A stretch of DNA of 18,811 nucleotides from DUOD01 sp050945235. Lineage in GTDB: Bacteria; Bacillota; Clostridia; DUOD01. The translations under genes and the position numbers were made by a program. Position 1 is the first letter of the stretch. Each line of letters starts with the position of its first letter. Under the pieces are notes generated by a model. It searched no databases. It was given only the letters and a program-made list of their open reading frames with translations, and was not told the origin of the DNA. Of the stretch, positions 1-7,188 are shown one piece after another. The stretch covers positions 1 through 18,811 of the forward strand of contig JBMNSO010000022.1 of NCBI GenBank assembly GCA_050945235.1. Reading direction: 5' to 3'.

Positions 1-604
1 CCTTCTTAAGAATATTGGCAAGCTCCATATTTGAAGTAATAATGTTCAGTTCCCTGGATATCCCGGCGGTGGAAATGTACGCGGTGTCAATATTTATCCT
101 ATCTAAAAAATCAGTGACCCATGTGCCTCCGAACATACTAAAACTGCTGTTAAGCTCTCCCCCTGTAGAGATTATCTTTATATCCGGCAGTTTTAGAGCC
201 TCGGCAATGATGGTGGGGGAATTTGTTACTATATTTAAATCAATATATTTGTTTTTAAATAATTCCAAAGAAAACATATGGGCGGTGGTGGAGGAGTCAA
301 TGAATATTGTGGTGCCATCCTTTACAAAGGCCACGGCTTTTTTGGCTATCTGAAGTTTCTTTTCATAATTCTGTTTGAGCCTGTAATTGAATCTGGTCTC
401 TGGTCCAAAGGGATTATTATCATTCTTCTTTATTTTAACGCCTCCATGTACCTTTGTAACCAGCCCGTTTTTCTCAAGGATGTTCAAATCCCTCATAATG
501 GTAATTCTGGAAACTCCAAATTCCTTAGCAAGGCTTTTTATAGAACATATCTCTTCTTTATTCAGCTTATCAAGAATCCTTTCTCTTCTTTCTTCTGGTA
601 TCAT
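1..604 (-). CDS. DeoR-family transcriptional regulator, 3' end cut off by the window edge
   Basis: The minus strand is open from an ATG at 604 to the window edge, giving 201 complete codons of a family that is usually about 250 residues. The N-terminus (MIPEERRERI) leads into a winged helix-turn-helix, SLAKEFGVSRITIMRDL at about residues 24–40, followed by the VHGG motif that closes the DeoR DNA-binding domain. The rest matches the DeoR sugar-phosphate sensor domain (isomerase-like fold), with DSSTTA, VTNSP and STGGELN segments. A ribosome binding site CGGAGGT (plus-strand 609–615) sits 4 nt before the ATG. Family knowledge: such proteins are usually repressors relieved by a phosphorylated sugar intermediate, and often head the operon they control, which would continue to the left. 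The effector cannot be read from the sequence. It may or may not relate to the mannoside operon; its promoter faces away from it. Confidence 0.9.
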   Translation of the reverse strand, partial: MIPEERRERILDKLNKEEICSIKSLAKEFGVSRITIMRDLNILEKNGLVTKVHGGVKIKKNDNNPFGPETRFNYRLKQNYEKKLQIAKKAVAFVKDGTTIFIDSSTTAHMFSLELFKNKYIDLNIVTNSPTIIAEALKLPDIKIISTGGELNSSFSMFGGTWVTDFLDRINIDTAYISTAGISRELNIITSNMELANILKK

Positions 605-662
605 TTTTACCTCCGCTATTATCTAATGTGAACAGTTTTGATGCAAATATGTACTTTATGAA

Positions 663-692
663 ATTATAGTTTAAATACCAAGGCAAAGTCAA
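663..692 (-). promoter_or_regulatory. Sigma-A promoter for the deoR-type gene
   Basis: Read on the minus strand there is a -35 TTGACT (692 to 687), an 18-nt spacer and a -10 TATAAT (668 to 663). The start site would be near 655, leaving a leader of about 50 nt before the ATG at 604. A small inverted repeat GCATT/AATGC (701–714) lies just upstream and could be a regulator half-site pair; that is speculative. Confidence 0.7.
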
Positions 693-787
693 GTTTATAT
701 GCATTTGCCAATGCTAAAGTTTAACCGGAAAACAAATTAAAAGTGGTAATTTTTAATAAAATAATCATGAAAACCATATCTTTATTA

Positions 788-816
788 TTGACAAGTTATA
801 AATCAGGTTATATAAT
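788..816 (+). promoter_or_regulatory. Consensus sigma-A promoter of the lacI-type gene
   Basis: TTGACA at 788–793, a 17-nt spacer and TATAAT at 811–816 match the vegetative consensus exactly. The predicted start lies near 823, inside the palindrome at 821–844. So perfect a promoter next to an operator suggests a gene that is strong when derepressed and normally held down by its own product. Confidence 0.85.
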
Positions 817-820
817 AAAT

Positions 821-844
821 TTAATCGATTACGTAATCGATTAA
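821..844 (+). promoter_or_regulatory. 24-bp perfect palindrome, probable LacI-family operator
   Basis: Bases 821–844 read identically on both strands: the left half is TTAATCGATTAC and the right half GTAATCGATTAA. Each half contains its own 8-bp palindrome AATCGATT (823–830 and 835–842), so three centres of symmetry with a CG core are nested. The site begins 5 bp after the -10 box and covers the expected transcription start, the usual place for repression. LacI-family operators are typically palindromes with a central CG, and the LacI gene starts 40 bp downstream, so autoregulation is the natural inference. Confidence 0.75.
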
Positions 845-883
845 TAGCAAAAGTGTTTAACAGAAGGAGAACTATTTTATACT

Positions 884-1885
884 ATGCGGGTGAATATAAA
901 ACAGGTGGCGGAAGCTGCCAAGGTATCTACTGCTACAGTGTCCCATGTAATTAATGAAACGCGTTATGTTTCAGATGCTACTAGGGAGAGAGTTCTAAAA
1001 GCCATGAAGGAACTTAACTATCGGCCAAGTTCCATTGCCCGCAGTTTGCGTAGGCAGAAGACCAATATAATCGGTTTAATAATGCCGGTAATGGTTTTCA
1101 GCTATTTCGATTACTATTTTATGCAGGTTGCCCACGGCATATACGAGACCTTTAAGAAGTTTGGTTATACTGTTTTTCTAGGCAGCTCAAACAATAATAT
1201 TATTGATGAGATAGAACAAATAAAAATCTTTAATGCACAGCGGTTGGACGGTCTAATAATATTACCAATAGGCGGGGAAGACAAGTACTTAAGGAGGATT
1301 CTGAGTGAGAATTATCCCGTTGTATTTATAGATCGACGGGCAGAAGGTTGTCAAGGGGACTGCGTACTGGCGGATAATTTCCAAGGTGCCTATGATGCCG
1401 TTGCCGCATTGATTAAAAAGGGTCACAGGAGGATTGGTTGCATTTCTAATAACGTAAGGGTAACCCCGGTGATTGAGAGATTACAGGGCTATGAAAAGGC
1501 TTTAGAAGATCATGGCATAGAAATTGACCACTCACTAATTCAAATCGAGGAATACAGCTTCGAAAACGGTTATAGATTTGCACAATATTTTCTAAACGAA
1601 ACAGACGTTACTGCATTGTTTGTAGCTGATAACTTATTGTTAATGGGTGCAATGGAATATTTTCAGCACAACAAAATTCCCATACCTGACAGGTTGGCAA
1701 TTATTGGATTTGACGATTTCGAATGGGAAAGAATTACAACTCCACCTCTATCGGTTGTCAAACAACCGGCCTATGAATTGGGGGAAAAAGCAGCGGAGGT
1801 GATGCTCAAAAGGCTGTCGAATAAGGGGGGTGAGTATCGGGAATATCGTCTACCTACAGAACTGATCATAAGGCAATCCTTTTAA
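884..1885 (+). CDS. LacI-family transcriptional regulator (likely repressor of its own gene and perhaps of the mannoside operon)
   Basis: This 333-residue protein has the normal LacI-family length. The N-terminal helix-turn-helix runs from about residue 4 to 25 (IKQVAEAAKVSTATVSHVIN), and the hinge helix is NYRPSSIARSLRR at 45–57. The remainder is a periplasmic-binding-protein-like sensor domain with the family markers DGLIILP (122–128), FIDRR (148–152), GHRRIGCIS (180–188), a FVADN segment (246–250) and the C-terminal IIGFDD (273–278). The ATG at 884 is the only good start; AAGGAGA (864–870) lies 13 nt upstream, slightly far. The next gene on the same strand begins an ABC sugar operon, so the inducer is probably an alpha-mannoside or a related sugar; this is inference from position. 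No clear terminator follows, only AT-rich sequence. Confidence 0.93.
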   Translation: MRVNIKQVAEAAKVSTATVSHVINETRYVSDATRERVLKAMKELNYRPSSIARSLRRQKTNIIGLIMPVMVFSYFDYYFMQVAHGIYETFKKFGYTVFLGSSNNNIIDEIEQIKIFNAQRLDGLIILPIGGEDKYLRRILSENYPVVFIDRRAEGCQGDCVLADNFQGAYDAVAALIKKGHRRIGCISNNVRVTPVIERLQGYEKALEDHGIEIDHSLIQIEEYSFENGYRFAQYFLNETDVTALFVADNLLLMGAMEYFQHNKIPIPDRLAIIGFDDFEWERITTPPLSVVKQPAYELGEKAAEVMLKRLSNKGGEYREYRLPTELIIRQSF

Positions 1886-1924
1886 TTATTACCAGTAGTA
1901 TTATTATCATCGATATAGTTATTA

Positions 1925-1953
1925 TCAGTAATATCGTTTTTGTCAGTAATATC
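1925..1953 (+). repeat. Short direct repeat (two 11-bp copies)
   Basis: TCAGTAATATC occurs at 1925–1935 and again at 1943–1953, an 18-bp period. A looser relative (ACCAGTAGTATTATTATC) lies at 1891–1908. It sits just after the lacI-type gene. AT-rich spacer sequence can produce this by chance, but the period is close to two helical turns. Confidence 0.4.
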
Positions 1954-2098
1954 AATCTATGAACAGGGTGCTAAAAAATCTAAAAAAATTTCCCTAAAAA
2001 AGAAGGATTTTTTAAAATTATAACGAATTAATATATATATCATTAGTTAATCCGATGAAAAAAGAAATGATTATTATAAGGTCATATCATTAAGACCC

Positions 2099-2123
2099 AA
2101 CGGCCGTTAACCATTACTATAAT
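2099..2123 (+). promoter_or_regulatory. Putative operon promoter (-10) with a palindrome just upstream
   Basis: TATAAT at 2118–2123 is a perfect -10 box 53 bp before the ATG at 2177. No good -35 is visible at the right distance (2095–2100 is ACCCAA). In its place, the region between -35 and -10 carries the 10-bp palindrome AACGGCCGTT (2099–2108), GC-rich in an AT-rich spacer. A poor -35 beside a palindrome suggests a regulated promoter. The palindrome differs from the AATCGATT type at 821–844. Confidence 0.5.
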
Positions 2124-2162
2124 AATTTCCTAACATAATAAAAACATTGCATAAAGAAAATC

Positions 2163-2170
2163 GAGGAGGT
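2163..2170 (+). promoter_or_regulatory. Ribosome binding site deciding the start of the UROD-fold gene
   Basis: GAGGAGGT ends 6 nt before the ATG at 2177. An in-frame TTG at 2147 lies upstream of this site and has no ribosome binding site of its own, so 2177 is the start. Confidence 0.85.
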
Positions 2171-2176
2171 TTAATA

Positions 2177-3403
2177 ATGTCTCAATTAACATCCAGGGAA
2201 AGGGTAAGAATGGCTCTTAACCATAAAGAACCCGACAAGGTGCCCATTGATTTTGGTGCCATGAGGTCTACGGGAATAAGCGCCATGGGTTATAACAAAC
2301 TCAAGGAGTATTTAGGTATAAAAGGGGGCCATACAAAGGTATATGATATCTTACAGCAATTGGCCGAACCCGAACTTGAAGTACTAAAGATTATGGAAGG
2401 CGATGTAATTCAGCTCCATAGGCTGGAACCGGCCTTTGGGATAAACAGAAAGAGCTGGAAACCCGGAAAGCTGCCCGACGGTTCCGATTGTTTAGTACCT
2501 GAAGGATTTAATCCGGTTAGAAATGAGAAGGGTGACCTGGAAATACTGGTGGATGGCATTCCGGTGGGTAGGATGCCCGAAGGTGGTTTTTATTTTGATG
2601 TAGTACATCACCCCTATGAAAATGTTCAGACCAAGGCAGATATTGACAAGCTGCCCGTACCTGTAATAACGGACGAAGAGCTTGAGTTTCTTAGGGCAGA
2701 AGCAAAAAAGATGTATGAAGAGACAGACTACGCAATTCTTGGAGCTTTTGGAGGTAATATCTTTGAACAGGGGCAGTTTGACTGGGGATACGTAAGGTAT
2801 TACACAGAACTGGCCTTAAACCCAGAGTTGATACACTACTATCACCAAAGACTGGCTGATGCATACGTTGTAATGCTGGAAAGGTACCTAGGTGCAGTAG
2901 GTGAGTATATAGATGTAATACAGTTTGGTGATGATTTGGGCACACAACAAAACCCCCAAATATCGGTTGATATGTACAGGAAGATGATTAAGCCTTATCA
3001 CAAGGTGCAATATCAATATGTACAGCAGCATTATCCCAATGTTAAGGTATTCATTCACTGTTGTGGTTCCATATACGACTTAATTCCTGATCTTATTGAT
3101 GCAGGGGTACAGGTGCTAAACCCCGTCCAATTATCGGCCCGGAATATGGATCCCGTTAAACTTAAAAAGGAATTTGGCAAGGATTTGGTGTTTTGGGGAG
3201 GAGGATGCAATACCCAGACCACGGCAACCTTTGGCACTGTTGAAGATATCAAAGAAGAGGTTGAAAGGTATATGAAGATATTTGCCCCCGGTGGCGGGTT
3301 TGTCTTCACACAAATCCATAATATCCAAGCGAACGTATCCCCCGAGAAGGTTATGGCTATTTACGAAACCGCAAAAAAACTGAGAAATTATCCCGTTAAA
3401 TAG
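2177..3403 (+). CDS. Uroporphyrinogen decarboxylase-fold family protein, possible metal-dependent methyltransferase; substrate unknown
   Basis: The 408-residue protein opens with the family signature SRERVRMALNHKEPDKVPIDFG and carries the UROD/MtaA-type barrel throughout. Likely metal-site residues are in FIHCCGSI (His294, Cys295, Cys296), with GGGCNTQ (Cys344) and IHNIQ (His381) as further candidates. Known for the fold: true HemE decarboxylates uroporphyrinogen III, while MtaA/MtbA/CmuA-like members use a His-x-Cys(-Cys) zinc site to move methyl groups between corrinoid and thiol. The His-Cys-Cys arrangement and the setting argue against haem synthesis. It is the first gene of a sugar ABC transporter–alpha-mannosidase operon, 93 bp before the binding-protein gene. 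No corrinoid-protein gene is in view. Demethylation of a methylated sugar is an attractive but unproven idea; the annotation should stay at family level. Confidence 0.85.
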   Translation: MSQLTSRERVRMALNHKEPDKVPIDFGAMRSTGISAMGYNKLKEYLGIKGGHTKVYDILQQLAEPELEVLKIMEGDVIQLHRLEPAFGINRKSWKPGKLPDGSDCLVPEGFNPVRNEKGDLEILVDGIPVGRMPEGGFYFDVVHHPYENVQTKADIDKLPVPVITDEELEFLRAEAKKMYEETDYAILGAFGGNIFEQGQFDWGYVRYYTELALNPELIHYYHQRLADAYVVMLERYLGAVGEYIDVIQFGDDLGTQQNPQISVDMYRKMIKPYHKVQYQYVQQHYPNVKVFIHCCGSIYDLIPDLIDAGVQVLNPVQLSARNMDPVKLKKEFGKDLVFWGGGCNTQTTATFGTVEDIKEEVERYMKIFAPGGGFVFTQIHNIQANVSPEKVMAIYETAKKLRNYPVK

Positions 3404-3427
3404 CTAAAGCTGTATTAGAATCCTTAG

Positions 3428-3467
3428 TATTAAACAGCAAAGGTTGCTAAGCCCTTACTGTTTAATA
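3428..3467 (+). other. Intercistronic stem-loop upstream of the binding-protein gene
   Basis: TATTAAACAG (3428–3437) and CTGTTTAATA (3458–3467) form a perfect 10-bp stem with a 20-nt loop. Part of the loop can fold alternatively as AGCAA/TTGCT (3436–3440 with 3444–3448). No T-run follows, so it is not a normal terminator. It more likely marks an RNA processing or stabilising site that protects the binding-protein message downstream. Confidence 0.5.
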
Positions 3468-3496
3468 TAAAAATAAAACTACAAGGAGGATTTAAA

Positions 3497-4573
3497 ATGT
3501 TGAAAAGACTATTAGTGTTAGTGATGGTTATAGCTGTAGTTATGGCCATGGTTGTTGGTTGTGGTCAAAGCGGTACTCCTGAAGAGAAACCCGGTACCGA
3601 AACTCCGTCCGAGCAACCATCAGAAACACCGGATCAGGAAAAACCGTCCGATGATGAACCCCTTCATATTGGATACGTATGTAACTTCATGAGCCACGAA
3701 TGGTATCAAAACGTTACAAAGGGTGCACAGAGAAGAGCTGAAGATCTGGGCATTAAGCTGGAAATAGCTGACGCAGACAACGACAGTGCCCAGCAGGTAT
3801 CCTTTGCGGAAAACTTTATAGCCAAGGGCGTGGATGTTTTGGCCTTGACTCCGGTTGATGCTACTACTCTTGTACCGGTTGTTGAAGCTGCAAAGGAAAA
3901 AGGCATAATAGTAGTAACAGAGACCAATCCCGTTGGTGGCGGTGAGGTCACTACCGTTGGTAATGACAACAAAGCCGGCGGCAAACTGGCCGGACAATGG
4001 CTTGGTCAATATGCCAAAGACAACAATATAGACCTTAAGGTTCTGGTTATAGGCTTCCCCAACTTTGAGGACTGCCGGCTAAGGGTTGAAGGCTTCAAAG
4101 AAGGTCTTGAAGAGTCCGGTGGAAACTATACCATCGTTCAGGAAGTTGACTCCCAGGGCGGGAAAGAACTTGCCCTTCAGGTATCCACCGACGCTCTGAC
4201 TGCTAATCCTGATATCAACGCTATCTTCGGGATAAATGACGATTCCACCCAAGGTGGTATCATGGCATACGAATCAGTTGGCCTTGATATGGATAAGCTG
4301 GTAGCCGTTGGATACGGTCTTGAAGGTATAGTAGGCCGTGAAGCTCTGTTAAACAACACACCGGTTAAAGCAGAAATGGCCATGTTCCCAGATTTCGTTG
4401 GTGCTTGCCTTGTAGATGCTTGCTTAAAGGCTTTCAACGGTGAAGAACTGCCCGAGCGATATCTAACACCAATCGCAATGGTTACTGCTGAAAACTATAG
4501 TGAATTTTATACTCAGCAAGGCGACGAATGGGTAATGAACTTTGATGCAGTTGAGGCACTGCTGAACAAATAG
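3497..4573 (+). CDS. Sugar ABC transporter substrate-binding lipoprotein (RbsB-like)
   Basis: The 358-residue protein begins with a lipoprotein signal: MLKR, a hydrophobic stretch, then the lipobox VVGC with the modified Cys at residue 22. A Pro/Glu/Thr/Ser-rich linker (about 23–54) tethers the domain to the membrane outer face. The mature part is a periplasmic-binding-protein type I sugar binder: HIGYVCNFMSHEWYQNVTKGAQRRAEDLG at the start, then GVDVLALTPVDATTLVPVVEAAKEKGI, VTTVGNDNKAGG, and AIFGINDDSTQGGIMAYESVG. The closest family pattern is RbsB/Peripla_BP_4. AAGGAGGA (3483–3490) lies 6 nt before the ATG. Genes for the permease, the ATPase and a GH38 mannosidase follow, so an alpha-mannoside is the likely ligand; the sequence alone cannot prove it. 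Stem-loops on both sides may raise its expression over the rest of the operon. Confidence 0.93.
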   Translation: MLKRLLVLVMVIAVVMAMVVGCGQSGTPEEKPGTETPSEQPSETPDQEKPSDDEPLHIGYVCNFMSHEWYQNVTKGAQRRAEDLGIKLEIADADNDSAQQVSFAENFIAKGVDVLALTPVDATTLVPVVEAAKEKGIIVVTETNPVGGGEVTTVGNDNKAGGKLAGQWLGQYAKDNNIDLKVLVIGFPNFEDCRLRVEGFKEGLEESGGNYTIVQEVDSQGGKELALQVSTDALTANPDINAIFGINDDSTQGGIMAYESVGLDMDKLVAVGYGLEGIVGREALLNNTPVKAEMAMFPDFVGACLVDACLKAFNGEELPERYLTPIAMVTAENYSEFYTQQGDEWVMNFDAVEALLNK

Positions 4574-4588
4574 GGTTAAATTAAGATA

Positions 4589-4633
4589 AAAACGGTTTAA
4601 GAACCACCTTAGAGGTGGTTCTTAAACCGTTTA
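4589..4633. other. Long perfect hairpin between binding protein and permease genes
   Basis: The arms 4590–4608 and 4614–4632 are exact reverse complements over 19 bp (the left arm begins AAACGGTTTAAG and ends ACCACC), and T4609 can pair with A4613 for a 20th pair over a TAG loop. On the plus strand it is followed by GTTTAATCC, not by a real U-run; on the minus strand the stem is followed by TTTTT (4588–4592 read in reverse). In this operon it probably acts as a leaky terminator or as a 3' shield for the binding-protein mRNA, giving more binder than permease, as is known for other ABC transporter operons. Confidence 0.8.
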
Positions 4634-4655
4634 ATCCAAACATACCATATATTAG

Positions 4656-4663
4656 AAAGGTGG
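4656..4663 (+). promoter_or_regulatory. Ribosome binding site deciding the permease start
   Basis: AAAGGTGG ends 8 nt before the ATG at 4672. An in-frame GTG at 4615 lies inside the right arm of the hairpin and has no usable binding site, so it is not the start. Confidence 0.75.
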
Positions 4664-4671
4664 TCAAACCT

Positions 4672-5661
4672 ATGGAAAAAGCAAAAAATGGGCAGTATCT
4701 AGGTAATATTCTCAGATGGGAACAAAGTGCCCTGTTGATTGCTTTGATTGTAATATGTATTGTATCCGGATTTTTAAGTGATGCATTTTTTTCGGTATTA
4801 AATATAACTAATATACTTCGTCAAGTGTCCCTTATTGCCATTGCCGGTATAGGTATGGTAATGATATTACTGGTGGGTGAAATTGACCTTAGTGTTGGTT
4901 CCCTGCAGGCGGCGGTGGGTATTACTGCCGTTACCACGCTAAATGCTACGGGCAGTATTTCCCTTGCTTTGTTGGCTGCCCTTGCAACCGGTTTGGTTGT
5001 TGGTCTTTTAAATGGATTTTTGGTTACAAAGGCTGAAATTAACTCACTTATAGCTACTCTGGGTACTATGGCAGCCATTCGGGGTACAGGAATGGTAGTC
5101 ACCCAGGCGGTATCCATACCCGCAAGGGTAGAGGCTTTTAAGCAAATCGGTGCCGGCCATGTAGGCGGTGTACCGGTACCGGTAATATTCACGGTGGCTT
5201 TGGTATTAGTATTCTATTTTATTTTGAATCATACGGTTTTCGGAAGGCACATTTACGCCGTTGGCGGCAACCCAGAAGCTGCAAAGTTGGCCGGACTGCC
5301 GGTTAAAAAAATTAAGATGCAGGTGTATATACTGGGCAACCTATTATTTGCGTTCAGTGCCTTTATACTTGCTTCAAGGCTGTATGCAGGTCAAGCCATA
5401 GCCGGTACAGGATTTGAAATGCAGGTAATAGCTGCTGTTATATTAGGGGGCGTCAGCCTGTCTGGTGGAAGCGGGACCTTATTGGGTGCCTTGATAGGCA
5501 TGCTTATACTGGCGGTTATTCAAAACGTACTGGTGTTAATGAACGTGTCCTCCTTTTATCATGAAATAGTAAGGGGAATAGTAATTATACTGGCTGTTTA
5601 TCTCGATGTAAGGCGTAAGAAGAATCTTGCATCCAAGTTGTTAAAATCCAGTAATAAATAA
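4672..5661 (+). CDS. Sugar ABC transporter permease (RbsC-like, BPD_transp_2 family)
   Basis: The 329-residue integral membrane protein is rich in hydrophobic segments, with roughly eight to ten spans between residues 19 and 312. Family hallmarks are GMVMILLVGEIDLSVGS (61–77), the LLNGFLVTKAEINSLIATLGTM stretch (112–133), the cytoplasmic coupling segment GRHIYAVGGNPEAAKLAGLP (191–210) that docks on the ATPase, and AAVILGGVSLSGGSGTLLGA (254–273). It ends in a basic tail (RRKKNLASK). It would form the inner-membrane channel, as a homodimer in ribose-type systems. It follows the binding-protein gene after a long hairpin, and the ATPase gene begins 13 nt after its stop codon, so these two are translated from one message. 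Monosaccharide or glycoside specificity cannot be read from the sequence. Confidence 0.94.
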   Translation: MEKAKNGQYLGNILRWEQSALLIALIVICIVSGFLSDAFFSVLNITNILRQVSLIAIAGIGMVMILLVGEIDLSVGSLQAAVGITAVTTLNATGSISLALLAALATGLVVGLLNGFLVTKAEINSLIATLGTMAAIRGTGMVVTQAVSIPARVEAFKQIGAGHVGGVPVPVIFTVALVLVFYFILNHTVFGRHIYAVGGNPEAAKLAGLPVKKIKMQVYILGNLLFAFSAFILASRLYAGQAIAGTGFEMQVIAAVILGGVSLSGGSGTLLGALIGMLILAVIQNVLVLMNVSSFYHEIVRGIVIILAVYLDVRRKKNLASKLLKSSNK

Positions 5662-5674
5662 AGGAGGTGGCATA

Positions 5675-7159
5675 ATGACAAAGGAAACTCTACTGGAGGT
5701 AAGGGGCATACACAAGTTTTTCCCCGGCGTTCATGCTTTAAACAATGTGAGTTTCACCCTGGAAAAGGGTCAGGTCCATGCCCTCATGGGAGAGAACGGT
5801 GCCGGCAAATCCACCCTCATAAAGATATTGGCCGGTGTTTACAGCTTTGAAAAGGGTGAGTACTTCCTTGAAGGCAAGCCTGCAAATATTAAAGCACCCC
5901 ATGAAGCCATCAAAAAGGGAATAAGTGTGATATACCAAGAGCTCAATCTTATGCCCCAGCTTTCCATAGCTGAAAATATTTATTTTTCCCATTTTCCCCG
6001 CAGTAGGATGGGCAGGGTAAACTGGCGAGAAGTCGATAAAAAGACCAAAGAAATACTGGAATATATTGGCCTGAATGAAAGCCCCCATATGAAGGTGGGC
6101 TATCTTCCGGTTGCAAAGCAACAGCTGGTGGAGATAGCAAAGGCAATATCCACCAACGCCAAGGTAATAGTAATGGATGAGCCCACCTCTGCCTTAAGTC
6201 CAAAGGAGATAGACAATCTATTCAGGGTAATCAGGGATCTTAAGGAGAGGGGAGTAGGTATTATTTATATATCCCATAAGCTGGAGGAGATATTCGAAAT
6301 ATCCGATATGGTTACTGTATTAAGGGATGGTGGCTATGTAGGCACCGAACCCACCTTCAGGCTGGATAAAAACAAGCTGGTGTCAATGATGGTAGGCCGT
6401 GAGCTTTCGGATATGTACCCAAAACAAAACGGTGAGCCCGGTGAAATAGTCCTTAGGGTGGAAGGCCTTACCACTGAAAAGGTTTATGATGTATCCTTTA
6501 AGGTGCGGGCCGGAGAAATAGTGGGTTTTTCCGGTCTTATGGGTTCGGGACGTACCGAACTGGCCAGGGCTATAATAGGCGCAGACGAACGCATTTCCGG
6601 TAAAATTACCCTTTGCGGACAGGAGGTACCACCCAACTCCACAGATATGGCCCAGAAAATGGGTATCGGTTATGTCCCGGAAAACAGGAAAGAGCACGGT
6701 ATATTCGCAGATTCTACCGTGAAGAAGAATATGACAATATCCTCCATTAAGCAATTTAAGAAGGGTATTAGAATAGATGCTTCATCGGAACTTGCAACTG
6801 TAAAGGATATGATAAATAAGCTGGCGATAAAAACTCCCAGCGTCGACCAGATAATATCCAAGCTAAGCGGTGGTAACCAGCAAAAGGTTATACTGGCGCG
6901 ATTCCTTATGAAAAAGGACCTTAAGGTGCTGGTTATTGACGAACCCACCCGAGGTATCGACGTTGGTGCCAAGGCAGAAATTTATAGTATCCTTGATAAT
7001 CTAGCCCATCAGGGCCTGGCTATAGTTATGATGTCTTCGGAAATGCCTGAGGTCCTCAGTATGAGCGACAGGATATATGTAATGAAGAAGGGGAGAATAA
7101 CCGCTGAAGTATCTCGGTATGAGGCTACCCAGGAGATTCTTCTCCATAATGCAATCTAG
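5675..7159 (+). CDS. Sugar ABC transporter ATP-binding protein with two nucleotide-binding domains (RbsA-like)
   Basis: This 494-residue protein is a fused pair of ABC domains, as in RbsA, MglA and XylG. Domain 1 has Walker A GENGAGKST (39–47), the Q-loop YQEL (Gln88), Walker B VIVMDEP (164–170) and the switch His201, but its signature is degenerate (GYLPVAKQQ, 142–150). Domain 2 has a degenerate Walker A GLMGSGRT (287–294), a full signature LSGGNQQK (397–404), Walker B VLVIDEPTRG (418–427) and SSEMPE (454–459) in place of the switch His. This complementary degeneracy is normal in the family, leaving one standard ATP site and one less active. GGAGGTGG (5663–5670) precedes the ATG by 4 nt. It powers uptake by the permease encoded just upstream. 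The mannosidase gene follows closely after the stop. Confidence 0.95.
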   Translation: MTKETLLEVRGIHKFFPGVHALNNVSFTLEKGQVHALMGENGAGKSTLIKILAGVYSFEKGEYFLEGKPANIKAPHEAIKKGISVIYQELNLMPQLSIAENIYFSHFPRSRMGRVNWREVDKKTKEILEYIGLNESPHMKVGYLPVAKQQLVEIAKAISTNAKVIVMDEPTSALSPKEIDNLFRVIRDLKERGVGIIYISHKLEEIFEISDMVTVLRDGGYVGTEPTFRLDKNKLVSMMVGRELSDMYPKQNGEPGEIVLRVEGLTTEKVYDVSFKVRAGEIVGFSGLMGSGRTELARAIIGADERISGKITLCGQEVPPNSTDMAQKMGIGYVPENRKEHGIFADSTVKKNMTISSIKQFKKGIRIDASSELATVKDMINKLAIKTPSVDQIISKLSGGNQQKVILARFLMKKDLKVLVIDEPTRGIDVGAKAEIYSILDNLAHQGLAIVMMSSEMPEVLSMSDRIYVMKKGRITAEVSRYEATQEILLHNAI

Positions 7160-7175
7160 GGTTAAATATTTATTA

Positions 7176-7180
7176 GGGAG
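7176..7180 (+). promoter_or_regulatory. Ribosome binding site favouring a TTG start for the mannosidase
   Basis: GGGAG (within AGGGAG, 7175–7180) stands 8 nt before TTG 7189. The in-frame GTG at 7180 overlaps this motif and has no binding site of its own at a usable distance, so TTG 7189 is preferred. Confidence 0.6.
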
Positions 7181-7188
7181 TGAGAGAT

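Noticed and set aside
278..631. Plus-strand reading frames opposite the DeoR gene
   Set aside because: The minus strand encodes a clear DeoR winged helix and sensor domain; the plus frames show no family features and no ribosome binding site.
1973..2013. AAAAAATC/GATTTTTT inverted repeat as a terminator for the LacI gene
   Set aside because: The stem is almost pure A/T with a 25-nt loop and lacks a GC core, so it would be too weak.
2147..2176. TTG start for the UROD-fold gene
   Set aside because: It lies upstream of the strong GAGGAGGT site that serves ATG 2177 and adds ten non-conserved residues.
4615..4671. GTG start for the permease
   Set aside because: It falls inside the hairpin arm without a ribosome binding site; ATG 4672 has one and fits the family.
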